Shown: piece after piece, positions 43,421-53,053 of the stretch
Position numbering within the stretch: the first letter of the stretch is position 1
Layout: each line of letters begins with the position of its first letter
Assembly (NCBI GenBank): GCA_035266845.1
Contig: DATFMP010000023.1
Span: forward strand, 1 to 64,000
Direction of reading: 5' to 3'
Origin: DATFMP01 sp035266845
GTDB taxonomy: Bacteria; SAR324; JACQKK01
Length of the DNA: 64,000 nucleotides
The notes under the pieces: model-generated
What the model saw: only the letters and a program-made list of their open reading frames with translations
Database searches by the model: none
What the model was told of the DNA's origin: nothing
Program-made: the position numbers and the translations under genes

Positions 43421-43548
43421 AAGCATCCGCCAGGGACATGTTGGCTGCAGCGAGTCTGGCTTTCCATTCCCTGGGTATGGGAAGTACGCGGGTGTGTGCT
43501 TTTGGGATGCGGGGTTGGGCCGGGCTGTGAGCCCTAGCCCAAGTGGAG

Positions 43549-43968
43549 TCAGTGGTCGGTGGGCATCGGCGGGGAACCCCGCCAGAGGTAGAGGGCGATG
43601 AGCACCCAGAAGCCCTCGCGGAACAGTTCCATGACAAGCGTCCGCACCTCGACCTGGTGACCGGCTAAGTACCATAGCCACAGGCCCGACGCGGAGCCGG
43701 AGTGGATCACGGCCAGCAACCAAGCGAACGGCAAGGCCCAGCGCGCGCGCCAGGCGATGGCGACGCCCTCGCTCAGATACAGCCAGCCCATCGCGAATTC
43801 GAACCAGAACAGCGGGTAGGGAATATGACCCAACTCGGCCCGTGCGGCATCCGTTGCCAGCAGAGGCAACCCGTTGGTGATCACCGTGCCCAGGCCAAAG
43901 AGCACCACCATGGCGGCCGTCAACCGGCGCAGGAAGAACGCCCGTCGCCTGGCCGCGTCTCCGCTCAT
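43549..43968 (-). CDS. Hypothetical four-helix membrane protein
   Basis: A 139-residue membrane protein with four likely helices (about residues 17-37, 51-70, 76-98 and 109-125). It is rich in Trp and Phe (FWFEFAMGWLYLSEG) and has no recognised family. The gene starts inside the dnaE stop codon (ATGA), so it is cotranslated with the replication gene, although a functional link is unknown. A C-terminal His/Asp pair (MPTDH) closes the protein. Confidence 0.6.
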   Translation of the reverse strand: MSGDAARRRAFFLRRLTAAMVVLFGLGTVITNGLPLLATDAARAELGHIPYPLFWFEFAMGWLYLSEGVAIAWRARWALPFAWLLAVIHSGSASGLWLWYLAGHQVEVRTLVMELFREGFWVLIALYLWRGSPPMPTDH

Positions 43969-46900
43969 GGTGCGTCCGAAATGGGCCCGTACGACTCGCC
44001 GCGCGGCGGGGCATAGCTGGCGGGGTGCGGTGTGCCGCGCCCATTGCCCCGGCCAGGCTGACGCACCTCCGCATCGCGCGGGTAGTCGAACTGCACGGCC
44101 ACGGGACCCAGGAAGTCCTCCAGCTCTTCCATGAACGGCTCGCTGGGCGCCACGGAAATGCCGGCATCCAGCAGCACCCGGCTCCCATCCGCCGTAGCCA
44201 CCTGGAAGCGCACCCCACAGACGCCCTGGGACTTGGACAGGACGCCCACCAGCCGAGGCAGGTGCGACTCGGAGAAAGCCCCGTCCAGCGGAATCGTCAG
44301 GCGCTGGGCCTGCTCGGCCCGGTAGCGACTGAGGGACATTACCTGGTTGGCATGCAGGTTGATCTCTTCTTCGCGGACATTCACACGCGCGCGGATCAGC
44401 AGCGGCTCGTCCTCGCGCAGCAGCCCCTGCACCTCCGCATAGAGCTTGGGAAACACCATCACCTCGATGGAGCCACGCAGGTCCTCCAGTCGCAGAATGG
44501 CCAACTTCTCCGCGTTGCGGCTCATGCGCACGGTCATGGCACCGACCATACCCGCGACCAGCACGTCCGATCCGTCGGCGAACTCGCCTTCGCGCACGTC
44601 GTGCGTGGTCACCGCGAGGCGGCCCACTTCCGACTGGTAGCGATCGAGCGGGTGCCCGGAGACATAGAAGCCCAGCGCCTCCTTCTCAAGCTTCAGCCGC
44701 TGGCGCGGGTGCATCTCCGGCACGTCAGGTAGCTCAACCTGTAGGTCCAGGGCCGCGGCGGCCTCCTCGCCAAGCAGGTCGAACAGGTTCTCCTGACCCT
44801 CGACCTGGTTGTTCTGGTGGTTCAGCCCTAACTGCACCAGTCCATCAAGGCCATCCAATAGCGCGGCCCGGTTGGCGTGCAGTGAATCGAAGCCACCGCA
44901 CCGGATCAGAGCCTCCAACACACGCTTGTTCACGCGGTGCAGATCCACGCTGCGGAAGAACGCGCTCAGGTCTTCGAAGCGCCCCCCGGGCTGTTCCTCA
45001 CGAGCCTCCAGGATCACGCCCACGGCGTTCTCACCCACGTTCTTCACCGCCGTGAGCCCGAAGCGCACCGCGCCATCCTCGATGGTGAAGTCACTGCGGG
45101 AATGGTTCACGTCCGGCGGTAGCACCGTGATCCCCATCTCGCGGCAATCCGCAATGAAGTTCACGACCTTGTCCGTGTTGTCCATGTCGCTGCTCAGCAG
45201 CGCGGCCATGAACTCCACCGGATGATGGGCCTTCAGGTAGGCAGTCTGGTAGGCGACCAGCCCGTAGGCCGCCGAGTGCGACTTGTTGAAGCCGTAGCCG
45301 GAGAAGTAGTCGATCTTGTCGAAGATTTCGTTGGCCTTGGCGCGATCGATGTCGTTGGCCACGCAGCCTTCTACGAATTCCTCGCGCTGCTTGGCCATCT
45401 CCGCGGGAATCTTCTTGCCGATGGCCCGGCGCAATAGATCGGCCTGCCCCAGGGAATAGCCGCCCAGCACGCGCGCGGCCTCCATCACCTGCTCCTGGTA
45501 GGCCATCACGCCGTAGGTATCCTTCAGCACGTCCTGCAGCTTGGGGTGCAGCGTGTCGATGGGAGCCTTGCCGTTCTTGCGCTTGACGAAGTCGTCCGTC
45601 ATGCCCGAGCCCAGCGGTCCCGGCCGGTAGAGTGCCAGGATGGCCACGATGTCCTCGAACGTCTCCGGCTTGAGGTCCATCAGCAGGCGCCGCATGCCCC
45701 CGGATTCGAGCTGGAACACGCCCGTGGTGTCCGCCCGGCCCAACAGGCGGTACGTAGCCGTGTCGTCCAGCAGAATGTCGTCGATATCGAACGACGGCGC
45801 ATCGGCGGGCTGGTTGTCGTTGATGAGCTGCACGGCGCGCTGGATGATCGTCAGGTTCAGCAGGCCCAGGAAGTCGAACTTCACCGCGCCCTGATCCTCC
45901 GCGTACTTCATGGAATACATGGACTGCAGGCCGTCGCCCTTGGCCGGCAGGCACACGGGAAGCACCTCCTGGATGTCCTGATCCATGATGATCACGCCCG
46001 CCGCGTGCGTGGAGAGATTGGAATTCAGGCCTTCCACGGCCTTGCCGCAGCGGATCAGCAGGCGCTCGTTCTCCTCGCCCTCGCGCTCCATCCTCGCCAG
46101 TTCGGGTTCCAGGTCGATAGCCTCCTGCAGCGTGATGCCCAGCTTGTTGGGAATCAGCTTGGCGATCTTGTCCGCCTGGCTGTAGGGGAAATCCAGTACG
46201 CGCGCGACGTTGCGCAGGGCCGCCTTGGCGCCCAGCGTGCCGAAGGTGGAGATCTGGCACACCTTCTCCGCGCCGTACTTGTTGCGCACGTACTCAATGA
46301 CCTTATCGCGGCCCTCCACGTCGAAGTCGATATCGAAGTCCGGCAGGCTCACCCGCTCCGGATTGAGGAAGCGCTCGAACAGCAGCTTGTGGGCGATGGG
46401 GTCCAGATCCGTAATACGGAGCGTATACGCCACCAGCGAGCCCGCGCCCGAGCCCCGCCCCGGCCCCACGCGCACCCCATTGTCCTTGGCCCAGTTGATG
46501 AAGTCCGCCACGATCAGGAAGTAGCCCGAGTACTGCATGGACGTGATTACGTCCAACTCGAACTCCAACCGCTCCAGGTAGGGCTTGCGGAATGCCTCCA
46601 CCTGCTCCGGCGCCACGCCATAGCGAGGCTGCAGCAACTCCAGCCGCCGCTCCAGACCATCGCGGGCCTCCTTGCGCAGCCAGTCGTCCAGCGTATAGCC
46701 CGTCGGTATCTCGTAGTGCGGCAGGTAGAACTTGTTGCTGTCCAGCGAGAGCTCGCAACGCTCCGCGATGGCGGCAGCATTGCTGAAGGTCGCCGGCGGA
46801 AATGCACTCAGGGCCTCGCGCATCTCCTCGGGGGACTTGAGGTAGAGCTGCTTGTCCACGTACGGGATCACATCCGAGTCCGTGACCTTCTTCTGCCAGC

Positions 46901-47579
46901 CGATGAGCTGCAGCAGGTAGTGCGGGTAGGCCTCCTCCGGGGTGAGGTAGTGGCAATCATTGGTGCCCACCAGCGGCAGCGCCAGTTCCTCGGCCAGCCC
47001 CAGCAGCGCGGAATTCACGCGCGCCTCCTCCGCCTGCCCATGCTGCTGAATCTCCAGGTAGAAGCGCCCGTCGAAGACCTGACCGAACCAGCGGGCCGTC
47101 TCCCGCGCCCGCTCCTCGTCGCCATGCAGCAGGTGGCGGTTCACCACACCGCCCAGGCAGGCGGAAAGGGCGATCAGGCCCTCGTTGTAGCGCTCCAGCA
47201 GTTCGCGGTCGATGCGCGGGAAGCCGTAGAACTTGCCCTCCAGGAAGCCCTGGCTCGCCAGCCGGATCAGATTCTGGTAGCCCGTGCGGTTCTCGCAGAG
47301 CAGGATCAGGTGCGACGCATTGGGCCCGGGGCGGTCGTACTTGCGCTGGTGCCGCGAGCCCTCGGCCACGTATGCCTCGATGCCGATGATGGGCTTCACC
47401 CCCGCCTTCTTGAGCGCGTGGTAGAACTCGACGCCGCCAAACAGGTTGCCGTGATCCGTGATCGCACAGGCGTCGAAGCCCTTATCCAGCAGGGCCTGCG
47501 GCAGTTCCTTGATGCGGATCGCGCCGTCCAGCAGCGAGTATTGCGTGTGAAGGTGCAGGTGGGTGAACGTGCCGCTCAT
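43965..47579 (-). CDS. dnaE: DNA polymerase III alpha subunit
   Basis: A 1204-residue replicative polymerase of the DnaE1 type. The N-terminal PHP domain starts with FTHLHLHTQYSLLDGAIR, and the palm carries the catalytic aspartates in LPDFDIDFDVEGRD (the usual Cys/Met after DIDF is Asp-Val here). Fingers, HhH and C-terminal OB-fold regions follow (the OB fold includes VLVAGMVGAMTVRMSRN), giving the usual length. It is the chromosome-copying subunit. The start ATG at 47579 (MSGTFTHLHLH) matches the family. A small membrane protein gene follows with a 4-base overlap. Confidence 0.97.
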   Translation of the reverse strand: MSGTFTHLHLHTQYSLLDGAIRIKELPQALLDKGFDACAITDHGNLFGGVEFYHALKKAGVKPIIGIEAYVAEGSRHQRKYDRPGPNASHLILLCENRTGYQNLIRLASQGFLEGKFYGFPRIDRELLERYNEGLIALSACLGGVVNRHLLHGDEERARETARWFGQVFDGRFYLEIQQHGQAEEARVNSALLGLAEELALPLVGTNDCHYLTPEEAYPHYLLQLIGWQKKVTDSDVIPYVDKQLYLKSPEEMREALSAFPPATFSNAAAIAERCELSLDSNKFYLPHYEIPTGYTLDDWLRKEARDGLERRLELLQPRYGVAPEQVEAFRKPYLERLEFELDVITSMQYSGYFLIVADFINWAKDNGVRVGPGRGSGAGSLVAYTLRITDLDPIAHKLLFERFLNPERVSLPDFDIDFDVEGRDKVIEYVRNKYGAEKVCQISTFGTLGAKAALRNVARVLDFPYSQADKIAKLIPNKLGITLQEAIDLEPELARMEREGEENERLLIRCGKAVEGLNSNLSTHAAGVIIMDQDIQEVLPVCLPAKGDGLQSMYSMKYAEDQGAVKFDFLGLLNLTIIQRAVQLINDNQPADAPSFDIDDILLDDTATYRLLGRADTTGVFQLESGGMRRLLMDLKPETFEDIVAILALYRPGPLGSGMTDDFVKRKNGKAPIDTLHPKLQDVLKDTYGVMAYQEQVMEAARVLGGYSLGQADLLRRAIGKKIPAEMAKQREEFVEGCVANDIDRAKANEIFDKIDYFSGYGFNKSHSAAYGLVAYQTAYLKAHHPVEFMAALLSSDMDNTDKVVNFIADCREMGITVLPPDVNHSRSDFTIEDGAVRFGLTAVKNVGENAVGVILEAREEQPGGRFEDLSAFFRSVDLHRVNKRVLEALIRCGGFDSLHANRAALLDGLDGLVQLGLNHQNNQVEGQENLFDLLGEEAAAALDLQVELPDVPEMHPRQRLKLEKEALGFYVSGHPLDRYQSEVGRLAVTTHDVREGEFADGSDVLVAGMVGAMTVRMSRNAEKLAILRLEDLRGSIEVMVFPKLYAEVQGLLREDEPLLIRARVNVREEEINLHANQVMSLSRYRAEQAQRLTIPLDGAFSESHLPRLVGVLSKSQGVCGVRFQVATADGSRVLLDAGISVAPSEPFMEELEDFLGPVAVQFDYPRDAEVRQPGRGNGRGTPHPASYAPPRGESYGPISDAP

Positions 47580-47810
47580 GCGTCATCCTCTACGCGGTGG
47601 GAAGGGCCTCCTGCCCTTTGGCGGGTGCAAACGGTCGCGGAACCGTTCAGCGCAGCCTAGCAGAATCACCCCGGAGCCGGAAGGCGAACGCGAGCATCGA
47701 GTCGGCGCACAAATGCGCCGCCCAGAGCGGGACGAGGCCACGGCCCGCCGCGCACAGAGCACCGCTGGTGCGGGCGTGCCGCTTGCTATCGGGTGCCGCG
47801 GGGCGCGCCG

Positions 47811-48320
47811 CTAGCGGAACATGTCCCGCTCCATGAGGGAGCGCGAGTTCTTGATCAGGTTTGCACGGCCGCGAGCGTCCTTGAGCGCCGCATAGAGGCG
47901 GCTTTCCAGCTCACGTTCGGATTCCGTCCAGTCGTAGAGCCGCAGGTAGCCGGACTTCAGGTTGTCAGCGATGCGGATGGGGATACGGCGGGGATTGACC
48001 GAGGGCTTCTGGTAGTCCTCGTGGGTGGGCACGCGCACGGCCAGCACGCCGGCGGGGCGCACTCTCCCATTGTCCAGGGCGGCTGCGATTTCCCAGTCCA
48101 CCTTCTTGCTGCTGTAGGCCTTGGGCCCGATCAGCACCACGACGACGGTTTCGTCCGTCAAGTAGCCCTTGTCCCGCAACTCGCGGCCGTAGAAGGCCCC
48201 TTCCTCGGGCACGGCATCGGGTCGGACGAATCGGTAGGGGTAGGCGCGGCCGAATACATCGTCGAAACGGGCGCGCCAGTATTCGTCCGAACTGTCGTAG
48301 CTGATGAAAATCTCCGGCAT
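47811..48320 (-). CDS. Stand-alone TIR-like (DUF1863/ThsB-type) protein
   Basis: A 169-residue protein of TIR fold. The BB-loop and first strand are IFISYDSSDEYWRARF (4-19); the candidate catalytic glutamate is E77 in SSKKVDWEIAAALD. The region KSGYLRLYDWTESERELE resembles the C-terminal part of the TIR-like DUF1863 family, which includes the ThsB sensor of the Thoeris defence system. In that family the TIR domain consumes NAD+ to make a signalling nucleotide. No ThsA (SIR2/SLOG effector) gene lies next to it, so it is an orphan. A ribosome-binding site (GGGGAG) lies before the ATG. Confidence 0.72.
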   Translation of the reverse strand: MPEIFISYDSSDEYWRARFDDVFGRAYPYRFVRPDAVPEEGAFYGRELRDKGYLTDETVVVVLIGPKAYSSKKVDWEIAAALDNGRVRPAGVLAVRVPTHEDYQKPSVNPRRIPIRIADNLKSGYLRLYDWTESERELESRLYAALKDARGRANLIKNSRSLMERDMFR

Positions 48321-48690
48321 TCACTCGACTCCCCGAAGAGCGGCCTCCGACGCCCTCACCCGTTGGCTGAAGGCACCCTCGTCACGCCGCCCGGGCGAGA
48401 CCTGCAGGACCGGCAAATCCCATTCCCCGTATGCCTGTTCAACGTAACAGATCGATTCCAGTGCGCAAGCCCCGCCGTGGAAGCGACGAGCTTCTGCCGA
48501 TGCCTAAGCGGCCGGGGTGGGCGGCAACGGCTGCACGCATGGCGACGACGGCAGGCGCCCGGAGGCAGCCCCCAGGCGGCGCCACCGCCGCAATTCCGCT
48601 TGCCATCCGAGCGTGCTACGCTGCGCGCACGCGCCGGCCGCGACTGCGGCGCAGCCCGCGAGTGAGACGACAAGCCGCGCCCGGACGCCC
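48321..48690. other. Intergenic region between TIR and flavin oxidoreductase genes
   Basis: This 370-bp divergent region has no credible gene or RNA structure. Overlapping open frames here are Arg/Pro-rich and lack ribosome-binding sites. It is expected to hold two promoters, but I found no well-formed pair of elements. Confidence 0.45.
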
Positions 48691-50697
48691 ATGTCCCAGT
48701 ACAAGCTGCTCTTCACGCCCCTGCGGCTCGGCCCCGCTACGCTGCGCAACCGCGTGGTGTTCTCTGCGCACCTGACGAATTTCGCGGAGCACAACCGACC
48801 GGGGCCACGCCTGACGGCCTACTATCGCGAGCGCGCGCGCGGCGGCGCGGGACTCGTCATCATCGAGGAGCAGTCCGTCCACCCCTCGGACTTCGCGTAC
48901 GAGAAGCTGATTCACGCGTACGACCCCTCCGTGATTCCGCACTACCGGCGGCTCACCGCCGCGGTGAAGGCGGAAGGGGCGACGGTCTTCTGCCAGCTCA
49001 ACCACAACGGATTGCAGGGCTTCAGCTTCTTCAACGATGAGCCACTCTGGGGGCCGTCGCCGGTGGCGGACGGGCTGTTTCGCGAGTTGCCGCAGTCCAT
49101 CACGCCGGCGCAGATCGCCGAGGTGGTGGAGGGCTACGGCCGCGTGGCCCGACACGTGCGCGAGGGCGGCTTCGACGGGCTGGAGCTGCAGGCCTCGCAC
49201 TCGTCCATCCTGCGCCAGTTCATGTCCCCCCACACCAACTGCCGCGACGACGCCTACGGCGGCTCGCTGGAGCGGCGCCTGCGGCTGACGCTGGAGTGCC
49301 TGCAGGCCGTGCGCGAGACCGTTGGCGTTGGACTGGCGGTGGGCATCCGCCTGTGCACGGACGAGCTGATCGACGGCGGGCTGGTGCTGGACGACGTGGT
49401 GGAAATCGCCGCACGGCTGGACGCCACGGGCCTGCTGGACTTCATCAACACCAGTATCGGCACCACGGCGCGGCTGTACATGGTGGAAGGGCCGATGATC
49501 GTGCCCTCCGGCTACCAAAGCGCCCACACGGCGGCCGTGCGCGAGGCGGTGGGCGTGCCCGTGATCGGCGTGGGGCGCGTTAACGATCCGCTGATGGCGG
49601 ACCGGCTGCTGCTGGACGGCGTGTGCGATGCGGTGGGCGTGGTGCGGGCGCAGATCGCCGATGCGGACTGGGTAGCAAAGTCCGCCGCCGAGCAGGCCTC
49701 CGAGATCCGCAAGTGCATCGCCTGCAACCAGTACTGCATTGGACTGATGGGCCTCAACGCGCCCCTGAGCTGCATCCAGAATCCAGCCAACGGCAGCGAG
49801 GCGCTGCTGGGCGACGAGAGCTACCGACCGGCGACGCGACCCAAGCGCGTGTGGGTGATCGGCGCCGGGCCGGCCGGCATGGAGGCCGCCATCGTGGCCG
49901 CGCACCACGGTCACCACGTGACCCTGTTCGACCGGGACGAGCGCGTGGGGGGCGCCGTGAACTGGATCGTCAAGGTGCCCCAGCGCCTGGAATACGGTGA
50001 CTTGATCCGCAACAAGACCAGCGAGCTGAAGCGCTACGGCGTGGAACTGCGGCTGGGCCGTGCTGTCACAGCCGACGACGTACTCACCGCCTCGCCGGGC
50101 GAGGCCCCGGACGCCGTGATCATCGCCACGGGGCAGGAGGAGACCCGGCCCGCGCACATACCAGGCATGGACAGCCCACGCGTGCGCACGCCCATCCAGG
50201 TGCTGGATGGGCTGCGCCCGGCGCCGCCCGACGTGCGGCATGCGCTGATCGTGGACGACATCGGCTTCCACCAAGCCACCAGCGTTGCCGAGTACCTGGC
50301 CGAGGGGGGTTGCCGCATCAGCCTCGTCACGTCCGCCTTTGCCGCCGGCCAGCAATTGGGCGTGACGCTGGATCTCGACCTGTGGCACGGACGAATGGCC
50401 CGCTTCCCGGAGGGAATGCTGCATTTGTATACGGGGCATATCGTGCTGGACGTCGCCGGCGATCCCCTGCTGCTGGACATCTACGCCAATACGCAGACGA
50501 CGCTGCCGGATGTGGACCTGATCGTGCCGGTGAACCACGGCCATGCCCGCGACGACCTGTACCGTGCGCTGGAGGGACGCGTGCCCGAGCTGGTGCGCGT
50601 AGGCGATGCCCTGGCGCCCAAGGACGTGGGCGAGGCCATCCTGGACGGCCACCGCGCCGCACGCCGGCTATGCGGCATGCCGCTGGAGTGGGCATGA
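48691..50697 (+). CDS. Old-Yellow-Enzyme/2,4-dienoyl-CoA reductase-like FMN-FAD-FeS oxidoreductase
   Basis: A 668-residue two-part enzyme of the TMADH/2,4-dienoyl-CoA reductase/FadH type. The N-terminal FMN TIM barrel includes LQASHSSILRQF and SPHTNCRDDAYGGSLERRLR. A [4Fe-4S] motif CIACNQYC-11-C follows at about residues 345-365, and a C-terminal FAD/NAD(P) domain (GAGPAGMEAAI). Such enzymes dehydrogenate amines (trimethylamine, dimethylglycine) or reduce enoyl-CoA. The operon with ETF alpha and FixC suggests electrons leave through ETF to quinone. The ATG overlaps with the next gene (ATGA). Mycofactocin-linked members also exist, but no mftA gene is nearby. Confidence 0.88.
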   Translation: MSQYKLLFTPLRLGPATLRNRVVFSAHLTNFAEHNRPGPRLTAYYRERARGGAGLVIIEEQSVHPSDFAYEKLIHAYDPSVIPHYRRLTAAVKAEGATVFCQLNHNGLQGFSFFNDEPLWGPSPVADGLFRELPQSITPAQIAEVVEGYGRVARHVREGGFDGLELQASHSSILRQFMSPHTNCRDDAYGGSLERRLRLTLECLQAVRETVGVGLAVGIRLCTDELIDGGLVLDDVVEIAARLDATGLLDFINTSIGTTARLYMVEGPMIVPSGYQSAHTAAVREAVGVPVIGVGRVNDPLMADRLLLDGVCDAVGVVRAQIADADWVAKSAAEQASEIRKCIACNQYCIGLMGLNAPLSCIQNPANGSEALLGDESYRPATRPKRVWVIGAGPAGMEAAIVAAHHGHHVTLFDRDERVGGAVNWIVKVPQRLEYGDLIRNKTSELKRYGVELRLGRAVTADDVLTASPGEAPDAVIIATGQEETRPAHIPGMDSPRVRTPIQVLDGLRPAPPDVRHALIVDDIGFHQATSVAEYLAEGGCRISLVTSAFAAGQQLGVTLDLDLWHGRMARFPEGMLHLYTGHIVLDVAGDPLLLDIYANTQTTLPDVDLIVPVNHGHARDDLYRALEGRVPELVRVGDALAPKDVGEAILDGHRAARRLCGMPLEWA

Positions 50698-51749
50698 GCG
50701 CCACCGAGCTTTGGGTGTGGCTGCCGCGGGACGCGGAAGGGCGCCTGGCCCCCGCCGCCGAGGAGCTGCTGTACGAGGCGCAGGCCCTCGCACGCAGGCT
50801 CGATGCATGGCTCGTGGCCGCGGGCGACCGCATGCCCGAGCCTGGGGAGCGTGACCGCTTGGGCCGCTGGGGCGTGCGCCGCGTCCGAGCGCTGGGAATG
50901 GCCCTGCCGCCGCACCCATTGTGCCCAGATGGGCACTCGCCGCTGCGACCGCTGCTGGCTGCAGCCCTAGCCGAGGGCGTGACCGTGCGAGCCGTACTGC
51001 TAGCCGCGGACACGCTGGGCCGCATGGCCGCGCCGCTGCTGGCGGCGGAACTGGACGCGGCCTGCATGACGGGCGCGACCAGCATCAGCTGCGACGGACG
51101 ACATTTCGTGGTGGCCCGCCCCACCCTAGGCGAGCAGTACGAAGCGCTGACCACCTTGCCTCTGGAACGGCCCCTGGTGGTTACCTTGCAGCCCGGTGCC
51201 GTAGGCGAAGGCCTGGAGCCGCCCAGCCGGCCCGGGACCGTCGGCGAAGGCCCCTCACTGGCAGAACCCCCGGCGGGTTTGGAGGCGCGGGAGCTGCCCG
51301 CGTTGCGCCCGCCCGACCCGGACACAGTGGACCTGGCGGACGCGGAGCGCATCGTCGCCTTCGGACGCGGGGCCTTCTCGCAGGAGGCGGTGGCCCTGGT
51401 GGAGCGCCTCGCGAAGGTGCTGGGGGCCACCGTGGCGGGCTCGCGGCCAGCGGCGGACGAGGGCTGGCTGCCCTTCGCACGGCAGGTGGGGTTGACGGGG
51501 GCCATCGTGCAGCCGCGGCTGTACGTGGCCGTGGGCATCTCCGGCGCGCCCTACCACATGGTGGGCATCAAGGATCCCGAAACGCTGGTCGCCATCAACA
51601 GCGACCCGGAGGCGCCGATCTTCGCCCATGCGCACCTAGGCATCGTGGGCGATCTACAGGCCGTGCTGCCGGCCCTGCTGGAGCGGCTGCGGCGCGGCGA
51701 GGGCCTGCCCGTGCCGCAGGGACGCACCGTGCCAGGAGGCCACCCGTGA
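50694..51749 (+). CDS. Electron transfer flavoprotein alpha subunit
   Basis: A 351-residue ETF alpha subunit (FixB/EtfA). The N-terminal adenine-nucleotide hydrolase-like domain is followed by the FAD-binding C-terminal domain with GLTGAIVQPRLYVAVGISG, PYHMVGIKDPETLVAIN and EAPIFAHAHLGIVGDL, all typical. A Pro/Gly-rich linker (about residues 170-200, containing VGEGLEPPSRPGTVGEG) separates the domains. The beta subunit (FixA/EtfB), which contacts the alpha subunit and binds AMP, is not encoded in the operon. ATGA overlap with the upstream gene and GTGA overlap with the next show tight coupling. Confidence 0.88.
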   Translation: MSATELWVWLPRDAEGRLAPAAEELLYEAQALARRLDAWLVAAGDRMPEPGERDRLGRWGVRRVRALGMALPPHPLCPDGHSPLRPLLAAALAEGVTVRAVLLAADTLGRMAAPLLAAELDAACMTGATSISCDGRHFVVARPTLGEQYEALTTLPLERPLVVTLQPGAVGEGLEPPSRPGTVGEGPSLAEPPAGLEARELPALRPPDPDTVDLADAERIVAFGRGAFSQEAVALVERLAKVLGATVAGSRPAADEGWLPFARQVGLTGAIVQPRLYVAVGISGAPYHMVGIKDPETLVAINSDPEAPIFAHAHLGIVGDLQAVLPALLERLRRGEGLPVPQGRTVPGGHP

Positions 51750-53053
51750 GCGCGGGCGAATCCTTCGATGCCATCGTGGTGGGTGCGGGGCCGGCGGGGA
51801 GCACCGCCGCGTGGCGGCTCGCGCGCGAGGGCAAGCGCGTGGCCCTACTGGAGCGGGGCGCCTACCCGGGAGCGAAAAACCTGTTCGGCGGCATGGTGTA
51901 CTCGCTGGAGCTGGCGCAGCACTTCCCCCACTTCGTGGATGCAGCGCCCATCGAGCGGCCGGTGACCCGCCACGCCACCCACCTCCTGGGCGAGGGTCGC
52001 AGCCTGAATGTGGACTTCACCTGCGAGCCCTTCGGCGAGGCCCCCTACAACGGCTTCACGGCCTACCGCAGCCGCTTCGACCGCTGGCTGGCCGGCGAAG
52101 CCGAGCGCGCCGGGGCGCTGCTGGTGCCCTCCACCGTGGTGGACGACCTGCTCATCGAGCAGGGACGCGTGGTGGGGGTGCGAGCCCGAAGGGAGGCGGG
52201 GGAGCTGCGCGCGCCCGTGGTGATCTGCGCGGATGGCATCCTGAGCCTGCTTGGACAGAAGGCGGGGCTGGTGCGCGAGCAGCCGCCGGCGCACTACAGC
52301 GTGGGCGTGCGCGAGACCCTGGCTCTGCCCGCAGGCACCATCGAAGACCGATTTCAAATCGACCCGGGTGGGGGCTGCGCGGCGCTGTTCCTGGGGCACT
52401 GGCCGAACGGCCTGCAGGGCGGGGGTTTCGCGTACACGAACCTTGACACGGTGTCCGTGGGCTTCGTGGCGCAGCTACCCTCGCTGGAGCGCGCCGGCGT
52501 GAACATCCTGGACGCGCTGGATGCTTTCAAGCGTCAGCCGGCCGTGCGGCGTCTCATCCATGGAGGCGACCGCCTGGAGTATGGCGCGCACGTGGTGCCG
52601 GAGGGCGGCTGGCACATGCAGCCGCGCCTGGTGCGCGACGGACTGATGCTGGCCGGGGATGCGGGGGCAATGGTGTTGGCGGCCGGGGTCATCTATGAGG
52701 GCGTGCACTATGCCATGCGCTCCGGCGTGCTGGCTGCCGAGACGGCCCTGGAGGCACTGCAACGGGGTGACTTCACTGCGGCTGTGCTGCGGCGCTACGA
52801 GCAGCGGCTGGATCGGTCGTATGTCACGCGCAACCTGAAAACCTTCCGCCACGTGCCCGGACTGCTCACCAATTCGCGCATGTTTACGCATTATCCCGAT
52901 GCACTCTGCCGCGTAGCCGAAGACTTCTTCCGCGCCGATGCGCGCGGCCACACCAAGCTGCTGCCCCTGCTGCGCCAGCACGTGCTGAGGCCGGTTGGCC
53001 TGCGAGTGGCCTTGCGCGATGCCTGGAGCGCCATGCGGGCCATGGTGCGCTAG
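51746..53053 (+). CDS. FixC-like FAD oxidoreductase (ETF:quinone oxidoreductase type)
   Basis: A 435-residue flavoprotein of the FixC/ETF-QO family. The FAD-binding GAGPAG is at 13-18, then ERGAYPGAKNLFGGMVYS with the family's NLFGG segment, and a C-terminal GDAGAMVLAAGVIYEGVHYAMRSG FAD motif. It should pass electrons from ETF to the membrane quinone. The ferredoxin partner FixX, which normally follows fixC, is absent. The GTG start at 51746 has AGGAGG about 7 bases upstream and overlaps the ETF alpha stop by 4 bases. Confidence 0.86.
   Translation: MSAGESFDAIVVGAGPAGSTAAWRLAREGKRVALLERGAYPGAKNLFGGMVYSLELAQHFPHFVDAAPIERPVTRHATHLLGEGRSLNVDFTCEPFGEAPYNGFTAYRSRFDRWLAGEAERAGALLVPSTVVDDLLIEQGRVVGVRARREAGELRAPVVICADGILSLLGQKAGLVREQPPAHYSVGVRETLALPAGTIEDRFQIDPGGGCAALFLGHWPNGLQGGGFAYTNLDTVSVGFVAQLPSLERAGVNILDALDAFKRQPAVRRLIHGGDRLEYGAHVVPEGGWHMQPRLVRDGLMLAGDAGAMVLAAGVIYEGVHYAMRSGVLAAETALEALQRGDFTAAVLRRYEQRLDRSYVTRNLKTFRHVPGLLTNSRMFTHYPDALCRVAEDFFRADARGHTKLLPLLRQHVLRPVGLRVALRDAWSAMRAMVR

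Noticed and set aside
43347..43601. 84-codon plus-strand frame in the A+T-rich gap
   Set aside because: It has no family similarity, lies partly opposite a convincing membrane protein gene and starts in the A+T-rich region without a ribosome-binding site.
45546..47660. A 704-codon open frame opposite dnaE
   Set aside because: Shadow of DnaE; rich in His, Gln and Arg with no recognisable fold.
48616..50652. A 678-codon open frame opposite the flavin oxidoreductase
   Set aside because: Antisense of conserved FMN barrel and FAD domain codons; no ribosome-binding site or domain.
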